From Fusobacterium varium (lineage in GTDB: Bacteria; Fusobacteriota; Fusobacteriia; Fusobacteriales; Fusobacteriaceae): a stretch of DNA of 64,000 nt. Below the pieces are notes generated by a model, which worked only from the letters and a program-made list of their open reading frames with translations, ran no database searches and was not told where the DNA came from. The position numbers and the translations under genes were made by a program. This document shows, piece by piece, positions 37,701 through 48,056 of the stretch; position 1 is the first letter of the stretch; every line of letters starts with the position of its first letter. The stretch is from positions 2,356,001 to 2,420,000 of the forward strand of contig LR134390.1 of NCBI GenBank assembly GCA_900637705.1. The letters are read 5' to 3'.

Positions 37701-38891
37701 CTATTCTCCAAATACTTCAAGAGCTTGATTAAAGTCTGCAATTAAATCATCTACATCTTCTATACCTACAGAAAGTCTGAATAAACCTGGTGTAATTCCC
37801 ATTGCTCTTCTTGCTTCATCTGGCATATGACTGTGAGAACTTGTTACTGGATGAACAAGGGTAGTACGTATTCCCCCTAAAGTCATTGCATAATGTGCAA
37901 AATTTAGTTTCAGCATAAATTTATCTATTTTTTCTGGATCTTCTGGAACAATAAAACTTATCATTCCACTCATTGTCTCATTTGAACCAAATAATTCGAG
38001 AGCCAGTTTATGATGTTTAAAACTTTCAAGACTTGGATGATTTACTTTAGATACATATTTATTCTCTTCTAATGCTTTTGCTAATTTAGATGCACTTGCC
38101 ATTTGTTTTTTTAGACGAAGATCCATTGTTGCGAAACTTTTCATCATTGCATGTGCTGCATGAGGATCACCAGGTGTTCCACAAAGCATTCTTACTGGAT
38201 GAATTGCATCTATAATTTCTTCTGTTGAAGTAATTGAACCAGCAATAGCATCACTATGCCCATTCATAAATTTTGTCATACTATTAATAACTATATCTGC
38301 ACCAAATTTAATAGGTTTTATTGCTATTGGAGATGAAAATGTATTATCAATCATCAATAATGCTCCATTTTTATGAGCTATTTCTGCTAAAGCTGGAATA
38401 TCTGCTATATTTAATGTAGGATTAGCAAAAACTTCTGAATATATTAATTTTGTTTCAGGTCTTACAGCTTTCTTACAATTCTCTATATCATCAAAATTAA
38501 CTAAATCAGCATTAACTCCAAATTTAGGCATCAATTTTGTAAAGACATCAAATGTTTCTCCATATATATTTCTATTACATATTACATGATCTCCTGGTTT
38601 CAATATTGTCATTAAAGTAGTAGTAATTGCTCCCATTCCTGATGAAAATATCAATGATTTTTCTCCAGCTTCAAGAAATGTTACCATATCAGCAAGGGCA
38701 TCTCTATTAGGATTACATGTTCTTATATATGTATATCTTTTTTCATATGCTTCTTTTACTTCTGTCAAACTATTCATTGTAAATGCTGTTGTTGTAAACA
38801 GTGGAAATGCCTCTGGTTTATTAAAATCCATTCCTTTTACTTTTCTTCCTCTGTAAAGTAATTCTGTAGCTTCTGAACATTTTCTTTCCAT
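37701..38891 (-). CDS. Cys/Met metabolism PLP-dependent enzyme, methionine gamma-lyase-like
   Basis: A 396-residue enzyme of the trans-sulfuration family. Visible features are YTYIRTCNPNRDALAD, the cofactor contacts FSSGMGAI and YSEVFANPTLN, and DNTFSSP. The PLP lysine is in NSMTKFMNGHSDAI. The C-terminus TLVHPVTSSHSHMP is followed by LFRLSVGIEDVDDL. A methionine gamma-lyase would release methanethiol, ammonia and 2-oxobutyrate, a known fusobacterial trait; cystathionine lyase or synthase activity cannot be excluded. The ATG at 38891 follows AAGGAGGA. It is divergent from a paralogue at 39132. Confidence 0.88.
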   Translation of the reverse strand: MERKCSEATELLYRGRKVKGMDFNKPEAFPLFTTTAFTMNSLTEVKEAYEKRYTYIRTCNPNRDALADMVTFLEAGEKSLIFSSGMGAITTTLMTILKPGDHVICNRNIYGETFDVFTKLMPKFGVNADLVNFDDIENCKKAVRPETKLIYSEVFANPTLNIADIPALAEIAHKNGALLMIDNTFSSPIAIKPIKFGADIVINSMTKFMNGHSDAIAGSITSTEEIIDAIHPVRMLCGTPGDPHAAHAMMKSFATMDLRLKKQMASASKLAKALEENKYVSKVNHPSLESFKHHKLALELFGSNETMSGMISFIVPEDPEKIDKFMLKLNFAHYAMTLGGIRTTLVHPVTSSHSHMPDEARRAMGITPGLFRLSVGIEDVDDLIADFNQALEVFGE

Positions 38892-38963
38892 AATTATAAT
38901 CCTCCTTAAAAGTTGTTTCAAATTTTATTTCTTTCTTATATTGTCAGTGTATTATATGTTGTA

Positions 38964-39024
38964 ACAATAGAGTCAACAAATAAAATAAAATAATTTTTTT
39001 TAAATTTTTTATTGACTCTATTGT
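38964..39024. promoter_or_regulatory. Mirror-image divergent promoters with 13-bp inverted repeats
   Basis: ACAATAGAGTCAA (38964-38976) and TTGACTCTATTGT (39012-39024) are exact inverted copies 35 bp apart. Each contains a TTGACT -35 element pointing outwards. On the plus side a 17-bp spacer leads to TTTATA; on the minus side TAATAC/TATAAT lies nearby. The repeat probably also binds a common regulator of the two lyase genes. Confidence 0.65.
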
Positions 39025-39131
39025 AAATATAGGTTTTATACTTTTATTATAGATATTTTAAGAAAATTTTGTTTTTATCAAAGACATTTTTATTTTTTTA
39101 AAACAAAATATAATTTTTAGGAGGATTACAT

Positions 39132-40334
39132 ATGTTTAAAGAATTTGATGAGTCTTTATCTTTTGAAACTAATATTTTGGAAGCTGGTGCATATTTTAGA
39201 TTACCTACTTCAAATCCTGAAGCCCTTCCTATACATCTATCTACTGCACATAATGTTGAAGATCTAGATGATCTGCAAAAAAGATATGATGAAAAAGGAT
39301 TTTGTTACAACAGAAATAGAAACCCAAATAGAACAGCTCTTATTGAATTGATGAATTATGTTGAAGGAGGAGAAGATTCTATTGGATGCTCTTCAGGAAT
39401 GGCTGCTATTTCTTCCACTGTGATAGCTCATACTAAAGCAGGAGATCATATCTTGTCTGATAAAACTCTTTATGGTGAAACTTTAGAAATATTTACAAAG
39501 ATATTAAAAAAATATGGAGTAGAAACTACATTTGTAGATTTCACAGACTTAGAAGAAGTAAAAGCTAATATAAAACCAACAACTGTTATGCTCTATACTG
39601 AAACTGTTTCAAATCCATTGATTGGAGTACCAAATCTAAAAATGCTAGCTGATATTGCTCATTCAAATAACGCCTTATTAGTTGTAGACAATACTTTTAT
39701 GACAGGAGCTTTGGTAAAACCTTTAAAATTTGGAGCAGATCTTGTTGTAAATTCTCTTACTAAATTTGCTAATGGACATAGTGACGCCGTATGTGGAGCT
39801 GTTACTGGTAAATCTGAACTTATTAAAAAAATATATGAATTGCAAGTTCTCCTTGGGACTCAAGCAGACCCTTTCTCAAGTTGGCTTATAATGCGTGGAA
39901 TGAGAACTCTTGAATTAAGAATAAAAAAACAATGTGAAAATGCTTCTGCTCTGGCAGCAGCACTTGAAAAATCACCTTATATTCTAAAAGTAAATCACCC
40001 AAGTCTTGAAAGTAATCCTCAACATCTTTTAGCTCATGAACAATTTGGTGATTGTTATGGTGGAATGTTGAGTATTGAACTTCCTGAAGACTTAGAAAAA
40101 ATGAATAAATTTATGAGAACTTTGAAGCTGGCTCATTATGCTATGACACTTGGTGGATATAGATCATCACTTGCTTATCCTGTTATGAGTTCACATAGTG
40201 ACATGACTAGAGAAGAAAGACTTGCTATTGGAATTACTGATGGTCTCCTAAGAATATCAGTAGGAATAGAAAATACACAAGATTTAATTAATGATTTTAC
40301 AAATGCTCTTGAGGCAGCTTATGGAAATAAATAA
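39132..40334 (+). CDS. Cys/Met metabolism PLP-dependent enzyme, second paralogue
   Basis: A 400-residue paralogue of the divergent lyase, with CYNRNRNPNRTALIE, CSSGMAAIS, YTETVSNPLIG and VVDNTFMTG. The PLP lysine is in NSLTKFANGHSDAV. Both carry the same C-terminal AHYAMTLGG motif. The specificity (methionine gamma-lyase, cystathionine gamma-lyase or a homoserine-type enzyme) cannot be told from sequence. AGGAGG precedes the ATG. An AGCS amino-acid carrier follows 138 bp downstream on the same strand, suggesting import and breakdown of an amino acid as one unit. Confidence 0.87.
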   Translation: MFKEFDESLSFETNILEAGAYFRLPTSNPEALPIHLSTAHNVEDLDDLQKRYDEKGFCYNRNRNPNRTALIELMNYVEGGEDSIGCSSGMAAISSTVIAHTKAGDHILSDKTLYGETLEIFTKILKKYGVETTFVDFTDLEEVKANIKPTTVMLYTETVSNPLIGVPNLKMLADIAHSNNALLVVDNTFMTGALVKPLKFGADLVVNSLTKFANGHSDAVCGAVTGKSELIKKIYELQVLLGTQADPFSSWLIMRGMRTLELRIKKQCENASALAAALEKSPYILKVNHPSLESNPQHLLAHEQFGDCYGGMLSIELPEDLEKMNKFMRTLKLAHYAMTLGGYRSSLAYPVMSSHSDMTREERLAIGITDGLLRISVGIENTQDLINDFTNALEAAYGNK

Positions 40335-40471
40335 TTGAAATTTTTATACGCGTATATGATTGTTTTACTAGCTCTGCAGGCTATATAAAATTAACTGGAT
40401 ATCCACTCAAACTTTGAAATAAAAAAATACTTTATCGTTTTTGGTTAAAGTTTATGAGGAGGAAAGTAGGT

Positions 40472-42007
40472 ATGTTTGCAAGTATTTTAAACGGAATAAA
40501 TGATTTTTTATGGGGAAAACCATTTACTTATTTTGTACTATTTATAGGGCTTTATTTTACTATTAGATCTGGATTTTTTTCAATCTTTCATTTCAAGCAT
40601 ATATTAAAAAATACTTTTGGAAGTATGTTTGGTGAAGAAGCTAACAAGAAGAAAAAAGGTTCTGTTACTCCTTTTGAAGCTGTTTGTGTTGCAATTGGTG
40701 GTTGTGTAGGATGCGGTAATATTGGCGGAGTTGCCAGTGCTGTTGCTGTTGGAGGACCTGGTGCTATTTTTTGGATGTGGGTGTGGGCATTCTTTGGAAT
40801 GACTGTAAAATGTGTTGAAACTACTCTAGGTTGTCATTATCGTTCAAAAGATGAGACTGGAAGATTCTTTGGTGGATCTACTTACTTTATGGAAAAAGGA
40901 ATTTCTAAACAACTTGGATTTACTAAATTTGGTATAGGTTTGGCAATTGCATTTGGAATTGGATTTCTTTCTCAATTCTTAGGTGGATCTCAAGCTTATA
41001 CCATAGCAGAAGTTTTGAATCAATCATTTGGATTTAATATGATAGAAGTAACTATTATTTATTCTCTTATTCTTTTCTATGTTATTTGGAAAGGAACTCC
41101 AAGGGTTGCTGCATTTGCTGCAAAAGCAGTTCCATTTATGTGTACTATATTCATTTTAGGTGGTCTTGCTCTAGTTATAGCAAACTATCAAAATGTTCCT
41201 CATGCTTTTGCTATGATTTTTCATGATGCTTTTACTGGTACAGCAGCTGTTGGGGGATTTGTTGGTTCAACTGTTTCTCAAGTGATTTCAACTGGAGTTG
41301 CTCGTTCAATCAATTCAAATGAAGCTGGACAAGGATCTTCACCTTTAATTCATGGTTCTGCAAACACTATTCACCCTTTCCGTCAAGGTATATGGGGATC
41401 ATTTGAAGTATTTATAGATACTCTTGTTGTTTGTTCTATAACTGCTCTTGCTGTTCTTTGCTCAGGTGTATGGGACGATGGTTATACTGGCGCTACTCTT
41501 ACAATTAAAGCTTATGAAAGTGTATTTGGACACTTTGGTTCTGTGTACATTGGACTTATGTGTGCTTTATTTGGTCTCACTACAACAGCTGGTTGGTATA
41601 CATATTATATTGCTGTTATGAGACATGGAACTAGATATAATCCTGTATTAGGAGATAGATTAGAATTATTATTCAAATTTATATTTCCTTTGCCAAATAT
41701 TATAATTGTGTCTTCTATAGTTTTAACTGGAAATGGACCTGATTTATTCTGGACAATAGTTAATATCAGTCTTGTTGCTCCAGTGTTTACCAATCTTCTA
41801 GGATTATTTATGCTTAGAGAAAAGTTCTTTGCACTTCTTAAAGATTATAAAGCCCGTTATATGGGTATTGGTAAAGTAGATCCAAATTTCTATGTTTTTT
41901 ATGAAGATGACCCTGTCATAGCAAGAGAAGAAGAAATTATCAGAAAGAAAATTAAAGCAGTAAGAGATGCTGCATATCAGTCTAAAGATATAGTCTTAGA
42001 AGATTAA
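40472..42007 (+). CDS. AGCS family amino acid (alanine/glycine):sodium symporter
   Basis: A 511-residue inner-membrane carrier with about eleven helices. Family features are GLYFTIRSGFFSI near the start, VCVAIGGCVGCGNIGGVASAVAVGG and SINSNEAGQGSSPLIHGSA. AGCS carriers take up alanine, glycine or related amino acids with sodium. I start at ATG 40472, for which AGGAGG (in the first codons of a longer frame at 40454) is the SD. Its position after the PLP lyase hints at a thiol amino acid or similar substrate (inference). Confidence 0.92.
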   Translation: MFASILNGINDFLWGKPFTYFVLFIGLYFTIRSGFFSIFHFKHILKNTFGSMFGEEANKKKKGSVTPFEAVCVAIGGCVGCGNIGGVASAVAVGGPGAIFWMWVWAFFGMTVKCVETTLGCHYRSKDETGRFFGGSTYFMEKGISKQLGFTKFGIGLAIAFGIGFLSQFLGGSQAYTIAEVLNQSFGFNMIEVTIIYSLILFYVIWKGTPRVAAFAAKAVPFMCTIFILGGLALVIANYQNVPHAFAMIFHDAFTGTAAVGGFVGSTVSQVISTGVARSINSNEAGQGSSPLIHGSANTIHPFRQGIWGSFEVFIDTLVVCSITALAVLCSGVWDDGYTGATLTIKAYESVFGHFGSVYIGLMCALFGLTTTAGWYTYYIAVMRHGTRYNPVLGDRLELLFKFIFPLPNIIIVSSIVLTGNGPDLFWTIVNISLVAPVFTNLLGLFMLREKFFALLKDYKARYMGIGKVDPNFYVFYEDDPVIAREEEIIRKKIKAVRDAAYQSKDIVLED

Positions 42008-42029
42008 ATAAAATAATTTCATAGTGCAG

Positions 42030-42070
42030 AAAAAGAGGTGTTAAAAATAATTTTAATGCCTCTTTTTATA
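42030..42070 (+). terminator. Intrinsic terminator after the AGCS carrier
   Basis: AAAAAGAGGTGTTAAAA pairs with TTTTAATGCCTCTTTTT, ending in a T run on the plus strand. Confidence 0.8.
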
Positions 42071-42164
42071 CTAAAATTTAAATAGTAGAGCAAGTATTAA
42101 TGAAATAAAATTTAGTTAAGATTTAGTTTTGTATAGATATAAATTTTTTGAAGGGAATAAAGAT

Positions 42165-42340
42165 ATGGAAAAATTACAGAAATATGAAAGAGGTGTTATT
42201 TTTTCTGGGGGGTGAACCTAGGGTTACTGTAAAAGATATGGGATATGATTAGACCTGTCATAGGAAGCTGTGAGGGAGCAATGGCTACCACTATTATAAG
42301 TTCCTTTATTTTATTGATGACATTATATTTAAATTAAATA
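42165..42340 (+). pseudogene. Decayed gene remnant
   Basis: A GAAGGGAATAAAGAT leader and ATG open MEKLQKYERGVIFSGG and then stop. Shifting frame by one gives GEPRVTVKDMGYD, and a further shift gives RPVIGSCEGAMATT before another stop. The SGGEPRVTV word is reminiscent of the MOFRL domain of glycerate kinases, but the match is too short to name. Unlike the other broken genes here, one base does not repair it, so it is probably a true relic. The rest of the 550-bp gap holds only two terminators. Confidence 0.3.
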
Positions 42341-42370
42341 TTTTTACTTTAGAAAATGTTAAAAATATAA

Positions 42371-42420
42371 AAAAAGAGCTATTCAAATCAATGATTAAAA
42401 ACCATCAATTTAGAATAGCG
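42371..42420 (-). terminator. Intrinsic terminator of the helicase/PC4 operon
   Basis: GCTATTC and GAATAGC enclose a second paired segment (AAATTGATG/CATTGATTT). A long T run follows on the minus strand. It lies about 140 bp beyond the PC4-like gene. Confidence 0.75.
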
Positions 42421-42559
42421 TCATTTTTAGATAAATAATACTTTTAATTACAAATTCTAATAATTAGAAAATTATCTTTTTTAAACTATTAATTTTTTAT
42501 TTTTGATTTTCTTAGAATTATCTTTTTCTTTTATTTTTTGTAGTATAATTATTTAAATT

Positions 42560-42799
42560 TTATCTATCTAAAATTTCTATTTCTCTATCAATTAATTCTT
42601 TTAATTTTCTTAGTTCTTCTTCAGTTAATGTTATCCCTTTTCCCATTTTTTTATGTTCTGAATCCCAAGTTCTAATATCATATTTAGGTTCTTCAGCATT
42701 CCAACTTACACGAGTAAGTTCTTTTTTCCATCCTTTACTTCCTTCTGAAATAACACCTAATTCATTTAGTACTTCAAATTTTAATTCTTTCTTTTCCAT
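42560..42799 (-). CDS. PC4/YdbC-like single-stranded DNA-binding protein
   Basis: A protein of about 79 residues matching the YdbC/PC4 (p15 coactivator-like) family: [39 protein letters not shown] and MGKGITLTEEELRKLKELI. Family members form dimers that bind ssDNA through a curved beta sheet. The ATG at 42799 follows GGAGGAAG; an upstream ATG has no SD. Its first 19 bases overlap the repaired end of the helicase-nuclease gene, so the two are translationally coupled and probably work together on single-stranded DNA (inference). Confidence 0.82.
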   Translation of the reverse strand: MEKKELKFEVLNELGVISEGSKGWKKELTRVSWNAEEPKYDIRTWDSEHKKMGKGITLTEEELRKLKELIDREIEILDR

Positions 42800-45700
42800 T
42801 TTTCTTCCTCCATGATAGCTTTTACTCTCCAAGTGGCTCTATTATTTGTAGCTATTGTTCCTCTCTTCTCTAGTGAATACTTATAATCTTTTTCTTTTAA
42901 AAATCTCTCTATTACTTCTTCTTTTTCAGGTTTATATATTATCCATATTATCCCAGATAGTTCTCTATTATCAATATACTCTAATTTTTCTTCTTTTAAA
43001 AGAGAAAAAATATCTTTTTCATTTTTATTTTTTTCATTAAAAATATTTTTTGTTGTGATTCCATTTCATTTTTAATTTTAGAATTTTCTATTTTTAGAAC
43101 TAATTCTGGAATTTTAATTTCTTTATCCTCTATATTATTTACTTCTTTAGTGATTTCTATTTCCTCTATATTTCCTTGTTCTTTCCAAAGTTCCATTATT
43201 TCAAAAGATCTACTTTTTATTTTATTTAACAGTTCTTCTTCTCTTATTTCATAATTTTCACTTTTAGTTTTTTCAGGATATATTCCCTTTTTTTCTAATT
43301 TTTCCAATACTTCTTTCATTGTATCCTCTGGGTTTCTAAAATATCTACTTCCTCTTATTCTAATAAAATCCCATCCACAACGTTCTAGTATGTCTTGACG
43401 TTCTATATCCTGTTTTACTTGTTCTTCTGTACTATGCCATCTCTCCCCATCACACTCTATAGCTACTCTTTTATTCTCAAAAAAGCTACCATATCTATTC
43501 GATAGGCTCCTACTTCCCATTGTTGTATTATATTATAACCTCTAGCATAAAGATATTTTGCTACTTCTTCTTCAAATACTGAATCTGAATTTTTCTTTAC
43601 ACTTTCTTCTATCATGAATGCTTTAGGATCTTCACTATATTCTAGTAAACCTCTTCTAATATCTCCTTTTTTTAAATCATTTGCCATATCTAAAGAATGT
43701 ACTATCCAAAGTTGGTCTTTAGCACGACTAACAGCTACATTATATCTCTTTTTATTGCTATCTTCAATTCCTTCACCTTTCATTGCCAATGGTCCAACAC
43801 CATCATTGCTATCTACCATACTCAAAAATACAACATCTCTTTCATCACCTTGAAAATGACTTGGGTTTCCACATAAAATACTATGTTTTTCTATATCTAT
43901 TGCTGCTATTTTTTCAACAATTAATTTTTGAATAAGTTCTACTTGCTCATCACCTAAAAGAGATATAACTCCAAAAGAAGCATTTTCATATTCCTCTAGT
44001 TCCAAACAAGCTTTTATTAAACTCACTATTGTTTCAGCTTCTATTTCATTTATCTTCTTTTTCTTGTCATTTCTTTGTCCATTGACCCTATAGTTAATCA
44101 CTGCTGGTTTTAATTTAGATGCACTTGATTCCCTCAAAGGTTTAATTTTAAAATCATAAGAGGTCTTATTACTATAACCAATTATTTCAGGAACACATCT
44201 AAAATGTTCTCTCAACATCAAAGGAACAAATGTTGTTGTTGCTATTGAATAAATTGAAGATCTTAATCCATATAAATCATCATTCGGAATTTTATCTTTG
44301 ATATATTTTTCCCTAAGTGTATTTGTTTTATCAATTTTTTCTCCTACATCTGATGGACTTACCTGTTTATCATCTCCAACAATAATTACCTTTTTTCCCA
44401 TATATAATAATATTAAGGAATTGATACCTGATTGGCTTGCCTCATCTATTATAACTATATCAAATTTATTTTCAGCAGGATTTAGAGTTTCTATTACTTT
44501 TCCCATTGGCATTATCCATATAGGTACAGCTTTTTGACAAGCAGCTATTTTCTCTTTAGCCTGCTTTCTATACAATGGAGCATTTTTTCCAGTTCCTTTT
44601 CCAATTTTTTGAATAGTTTGTCCCCATCCTCTAAGTGCCTGGTTAACTGAAAGATTTTCTTTTTTCTCCACAAAACATAAAACATGATACCATGCTTTTT
44701 TCTCTACTAATTCTAATGTTAATCTTCTTAAAGTTTCAACTTTTTTTATAACCTTTTTTTGAAGTTCTTCATAAGGTTCCTTAGCCAACCTCTCTATTTC
44801 TTGAGATAATTGTTTCCATTTCCAAACTTCATATATATCTTGTATCTCTCCAGTGACTTCTCCTTCTCTCAAAGATTTTGCCCATTCTTTAGCTACCTTT
44901 TCTATTTTTTGTAATATTTCTTCTTTTTTATTATAGCTCTTTTCTTTTTGTAACATTTCCTCTAAAGTTTTAAAACATATAAAATACTTGTCAATATCTT
45001 CCTCTTTTATTACGCTTTCAAACTCTTTATCAAAAAAAGATTTTTCCTTAGTTATTTTTTCTATTTTTCTTAAATATTCATCAAATATTTTCTGGATTTC
45101 TAATACTTCTAAAGCTTTTTCTCCAATTTCTATTTTTTCTTCTATTATAGGAATAGAATTCAATATCTTTCTTAATTCTTCCATTGGAATATCAATATTT
45201 TTAACTTCAAAAATACTTTCTTTCTTTATTCCACATTTTTCTATTTTATTTAAAAAACTACTTTTTTCTTGATTATTCCAGTTTAAAAAATATCTTATCT
45301 CTCCCAAATATTCATATGAATACTCTATAAAATTTTCTTCTGAAATATAGCTATTTATACCACCTTTATCCTCTATAAGTAATTTCCAACTTTTCATTAA
45401 GTCTTCTTTTTGTAATAACAGCTCTAAATACTCTAATACTAATTCACATTCTTCTATTGTCTCAATTATTTTTTTATCTAGAATTATTTTATTCCCTATA
45501 TTTTCTTTGGCTTTTTTAAGTGCTGTTTTAAAAATGAATCCTGGATTTTCTATTCCTTTTTTTAATTCTATGACAAGATTCTTTCCAGCTTTTACATCAA
45601 TTCCATCAAGTTTTATCTCTCTTTTAAAAAGTTTTAATTTTATTTCATCAGAATATTTATATAATTTCTCTATTTCTTCAATAAAATTTTCCCATTTTTT

Positions 45701-47653
45701 TCTGTCACTGTTATTTTTTATTCCTGCTATAGTTGCATCTATTTTCCATTCTCTAATATCTTTAAGTTCTCTAGAAATAATCTCTTTTCTATTTTCACAT
45801 TCTCTAAATTTTTTTAAATCTATAATTTCTTGATTTTCAATATAGAGAACTTCATTTTTTAATGTATAACTTTGTCCATTTAATATCTTTTTTAACTTCT
45901 CTATACTTGCATTTTTCTTTTCAATTAAACTTTTAAATTCTTCTGGTTTAATAAAATTAGAAATATCATTTAATCCTAAACTTATTTCTTCCTCTTCATT
46001 TTTTTCTAATATCTTTTTATATTCTTTTTGTAAAAATTCTAATTCCTCATTAGTAATTGGGCAAGGAACCATTTTAGAAGTTTCTCCTGGAATTCTATTT
46101 AATTTATTCTCATTTTCTCTTAAATATATTCCAGCATCTTTTACAGAAATTCCTTCCCCATTATAAATAATTGATTGAGATTCTTTATATTTTATAGATA
46201 ACATTTCTTCTTTTATTTTTTTAAATTCTTCATATATCATTACTCTATCTTTTTTCAAAATTTCTATATCTTTTTTTAAATCTTCAGAATTAAAGGAACT
46301 CATTTTTTCTGAAATACTTTCTATTGAACGTTTCATATCACTATTATCATCATCTAAAATTGAAATACAAAGCCCTTGAATATTTTTAGGAATTTTTTCT
46401 TTTAATACTTTTAAAGCTTTTTTGGTATGACTTGTAACTAAAACATTTTTTCCTTGGGCTAAAAAATGCCCAAGTAAATTAGCTATAGTATGAGTTTTTC
46501 CTGTTCCAGGCGGTCCTTGCACAACAACTGCATTATTTCTTTCTATTTTTTCTGCTATTTCTATTTGCTCTCCATTAGATTCTTTTGTAAATAAAATTTC
46601 TTCAGCTTGAATATTTCCTTCCATTCTTTCTTTTTCAGAAACACTTACTATTCCAACTAATTCTGATAATTGTTCTGGAATTTCTCCAAAATTTTCTATT
46701 TTTTCAATTATATTTTCTATTGCTCTTACTATTCCATCTTCTTTTTTTCTAATAAAGATTAATGGTCTATCTTCGATAATTATAGCTTCCTGATCAGGCA
46801 TCTCCATATCTTCAGAAAACTGTCCTTTAGCACTTAATTTATGTATAAATTTTCTAAAAAAATTTTTTATATTGTTTTTATCTATTGGGTGTAAGTCCTT
46901 TTCTTGAACTTCTTCCTCTAATTCTAAAGTCCCCTCTAAGTTTATATCTTCTAACCCATTTAGGAAAGTAGTATAAAATTCTTGAGGAAAATTTCCATCT
47001 ATATCTGTATCTAATACAGTTATTACATTACTTTCAGCATCAAATTTTATTTTTACCTTTTTTAGTAAAATTGGATAGTACACATTTTTATTTAAAATTT
47101 TTACTATTCCATTACCAACTAACATCTCAAATGTCTCTATAGATTTATTCAATTCTAAATATTGAATATAAAAATTATCAAATATATTTCGTATTCTATC
47201 TATAAGAGCTTGTTTTTCTCCCCATAATTTTCTTTTCTCTAATTCTCTATATATTTTTTCCTTAACTTCTTCAGAAATTATTTCTATTTCACTAACTTTT
47301 TCCTTCTCTCCCTGTTCGTTTATAATAATTGTTTCTATTACTCTTTTTTCTTTTATCTCTATTTTAGATTTATAATCTTTCCAGTCTCCAGTTATCCATT
47401 CCAATAATTCTCTTTCTATTGCTAAAGGTTTTATAAAATTAGGTTTTTTTATTCGTAATATTATATTGTCCTCTTGAATAGCCTCTTGATTTTCCAAATC
47501 TCTATATTTCAAAATAATATTTTCATGTTTAGGTAAATTATCTAAATAGTAACTCCATTTTTCTTCATTAATATTAATTTTCACTACTTTTGAGCTTTTA
47601 GCAACTTCTGAAATATAACGATACAGTGCTATTACTCTTTCCTTCTCTCCCAC
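42781..47653 (-). CDS. Very large SF1 helicase with C-terminal Vsr/MTES_1575-like nuclease, frame broken at two runs
   Basis: With one base added at 43479-43484 and one at 43046-43051, this is a single protein of 1624 residues. Order: an N-terminal region of unknown fold (1-340); helicase domain 1A with Walker A GPPGTGKT (380-387); a long coiled-coil insertion (about 440-1000); Walker B/motif [13 protein letters not shown]; motif [21 protein letters not shown]; motif [16 protein letters not shown] nuclease-like domain follows ([26 protein letters not shown], then [19 protein letters not shown]), a Vsr-type fold with D and E/D ligands. The extra C-terminal segment ends at 42781. Such Upf1-like helicase-nuclease fusions are common in anti-phage defence islands. 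The start is GTG at 47653 after GGGGGGAAG. Confidence 0.82.
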
Positions 47654-47968
47654 TTACTTCCCCCCATAATGCATATATATTATTCTAAATTTCTTATTTC
47701 ATTATAACATCTACATTATTTGTTGTAAATAAATATTCATTAAATCAATTATATTTCAAATCTAAAAATCATGATATTAATTGAGAATAAAAATATCACA
47801 GATTTCTCTATACTATTGACAATAAGTTAGTGTTCTTTTTAATTTTTATCAAATTATCTTTTCTTAGTTAAAAAATAGCTATTTTAAAAAACTTTATTTT
47901 AGATTTTGTTCAAGTACTATGGTATAAATTTCAATTTTTTGTTTATTAATTACCTTATTTATAAAAAA
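47654..47968. other. AT-rich intergenic region without a gene
   Basis: Very AT-rich sequence between the GTG start of the helicase-nuclease gene and the hairpin at the left edge of the IS91-like relic. It contains a word (ACAGATTTCTCTATACT) that resembles the terminator stem at 18371-18395 but is imperfectly paired. No open frame of note was seen. Confidence 0.4.
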
Positions 47969-48043
47969 AGCTGAGTAACATTTTAAAAAAATGTTTTACT
48001 CAGCTCTCTTTTTTGTATAATTTAGTTACCACGCTAATTATAC
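47969..48043. repeat. Two hairpins just upstream of the transposase relic (possible element end)
   Basis: AGCTGAGTAACATTTT pairs with AATGTTTTACTCAGCT (two-base bulge) and is followed by CTCTTTTTT. Directly after, GTATAATT (48015-48022) and AATTATAC (48036-48043) form a second inverted repeat that abuts the SD AAAGGAG. Elements of the HUH transposase class carry such structured ends, but the boundary was not demonstrated. Confidence 0.45.
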
Positions 48044-48056
48044 AAAGGAGATATAC

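Noticed and set aside
42165-42340. Another one-base homopolymer break
   Set aside because: At least two shifts and stops remain after any single repair; it is treated as a true relic.
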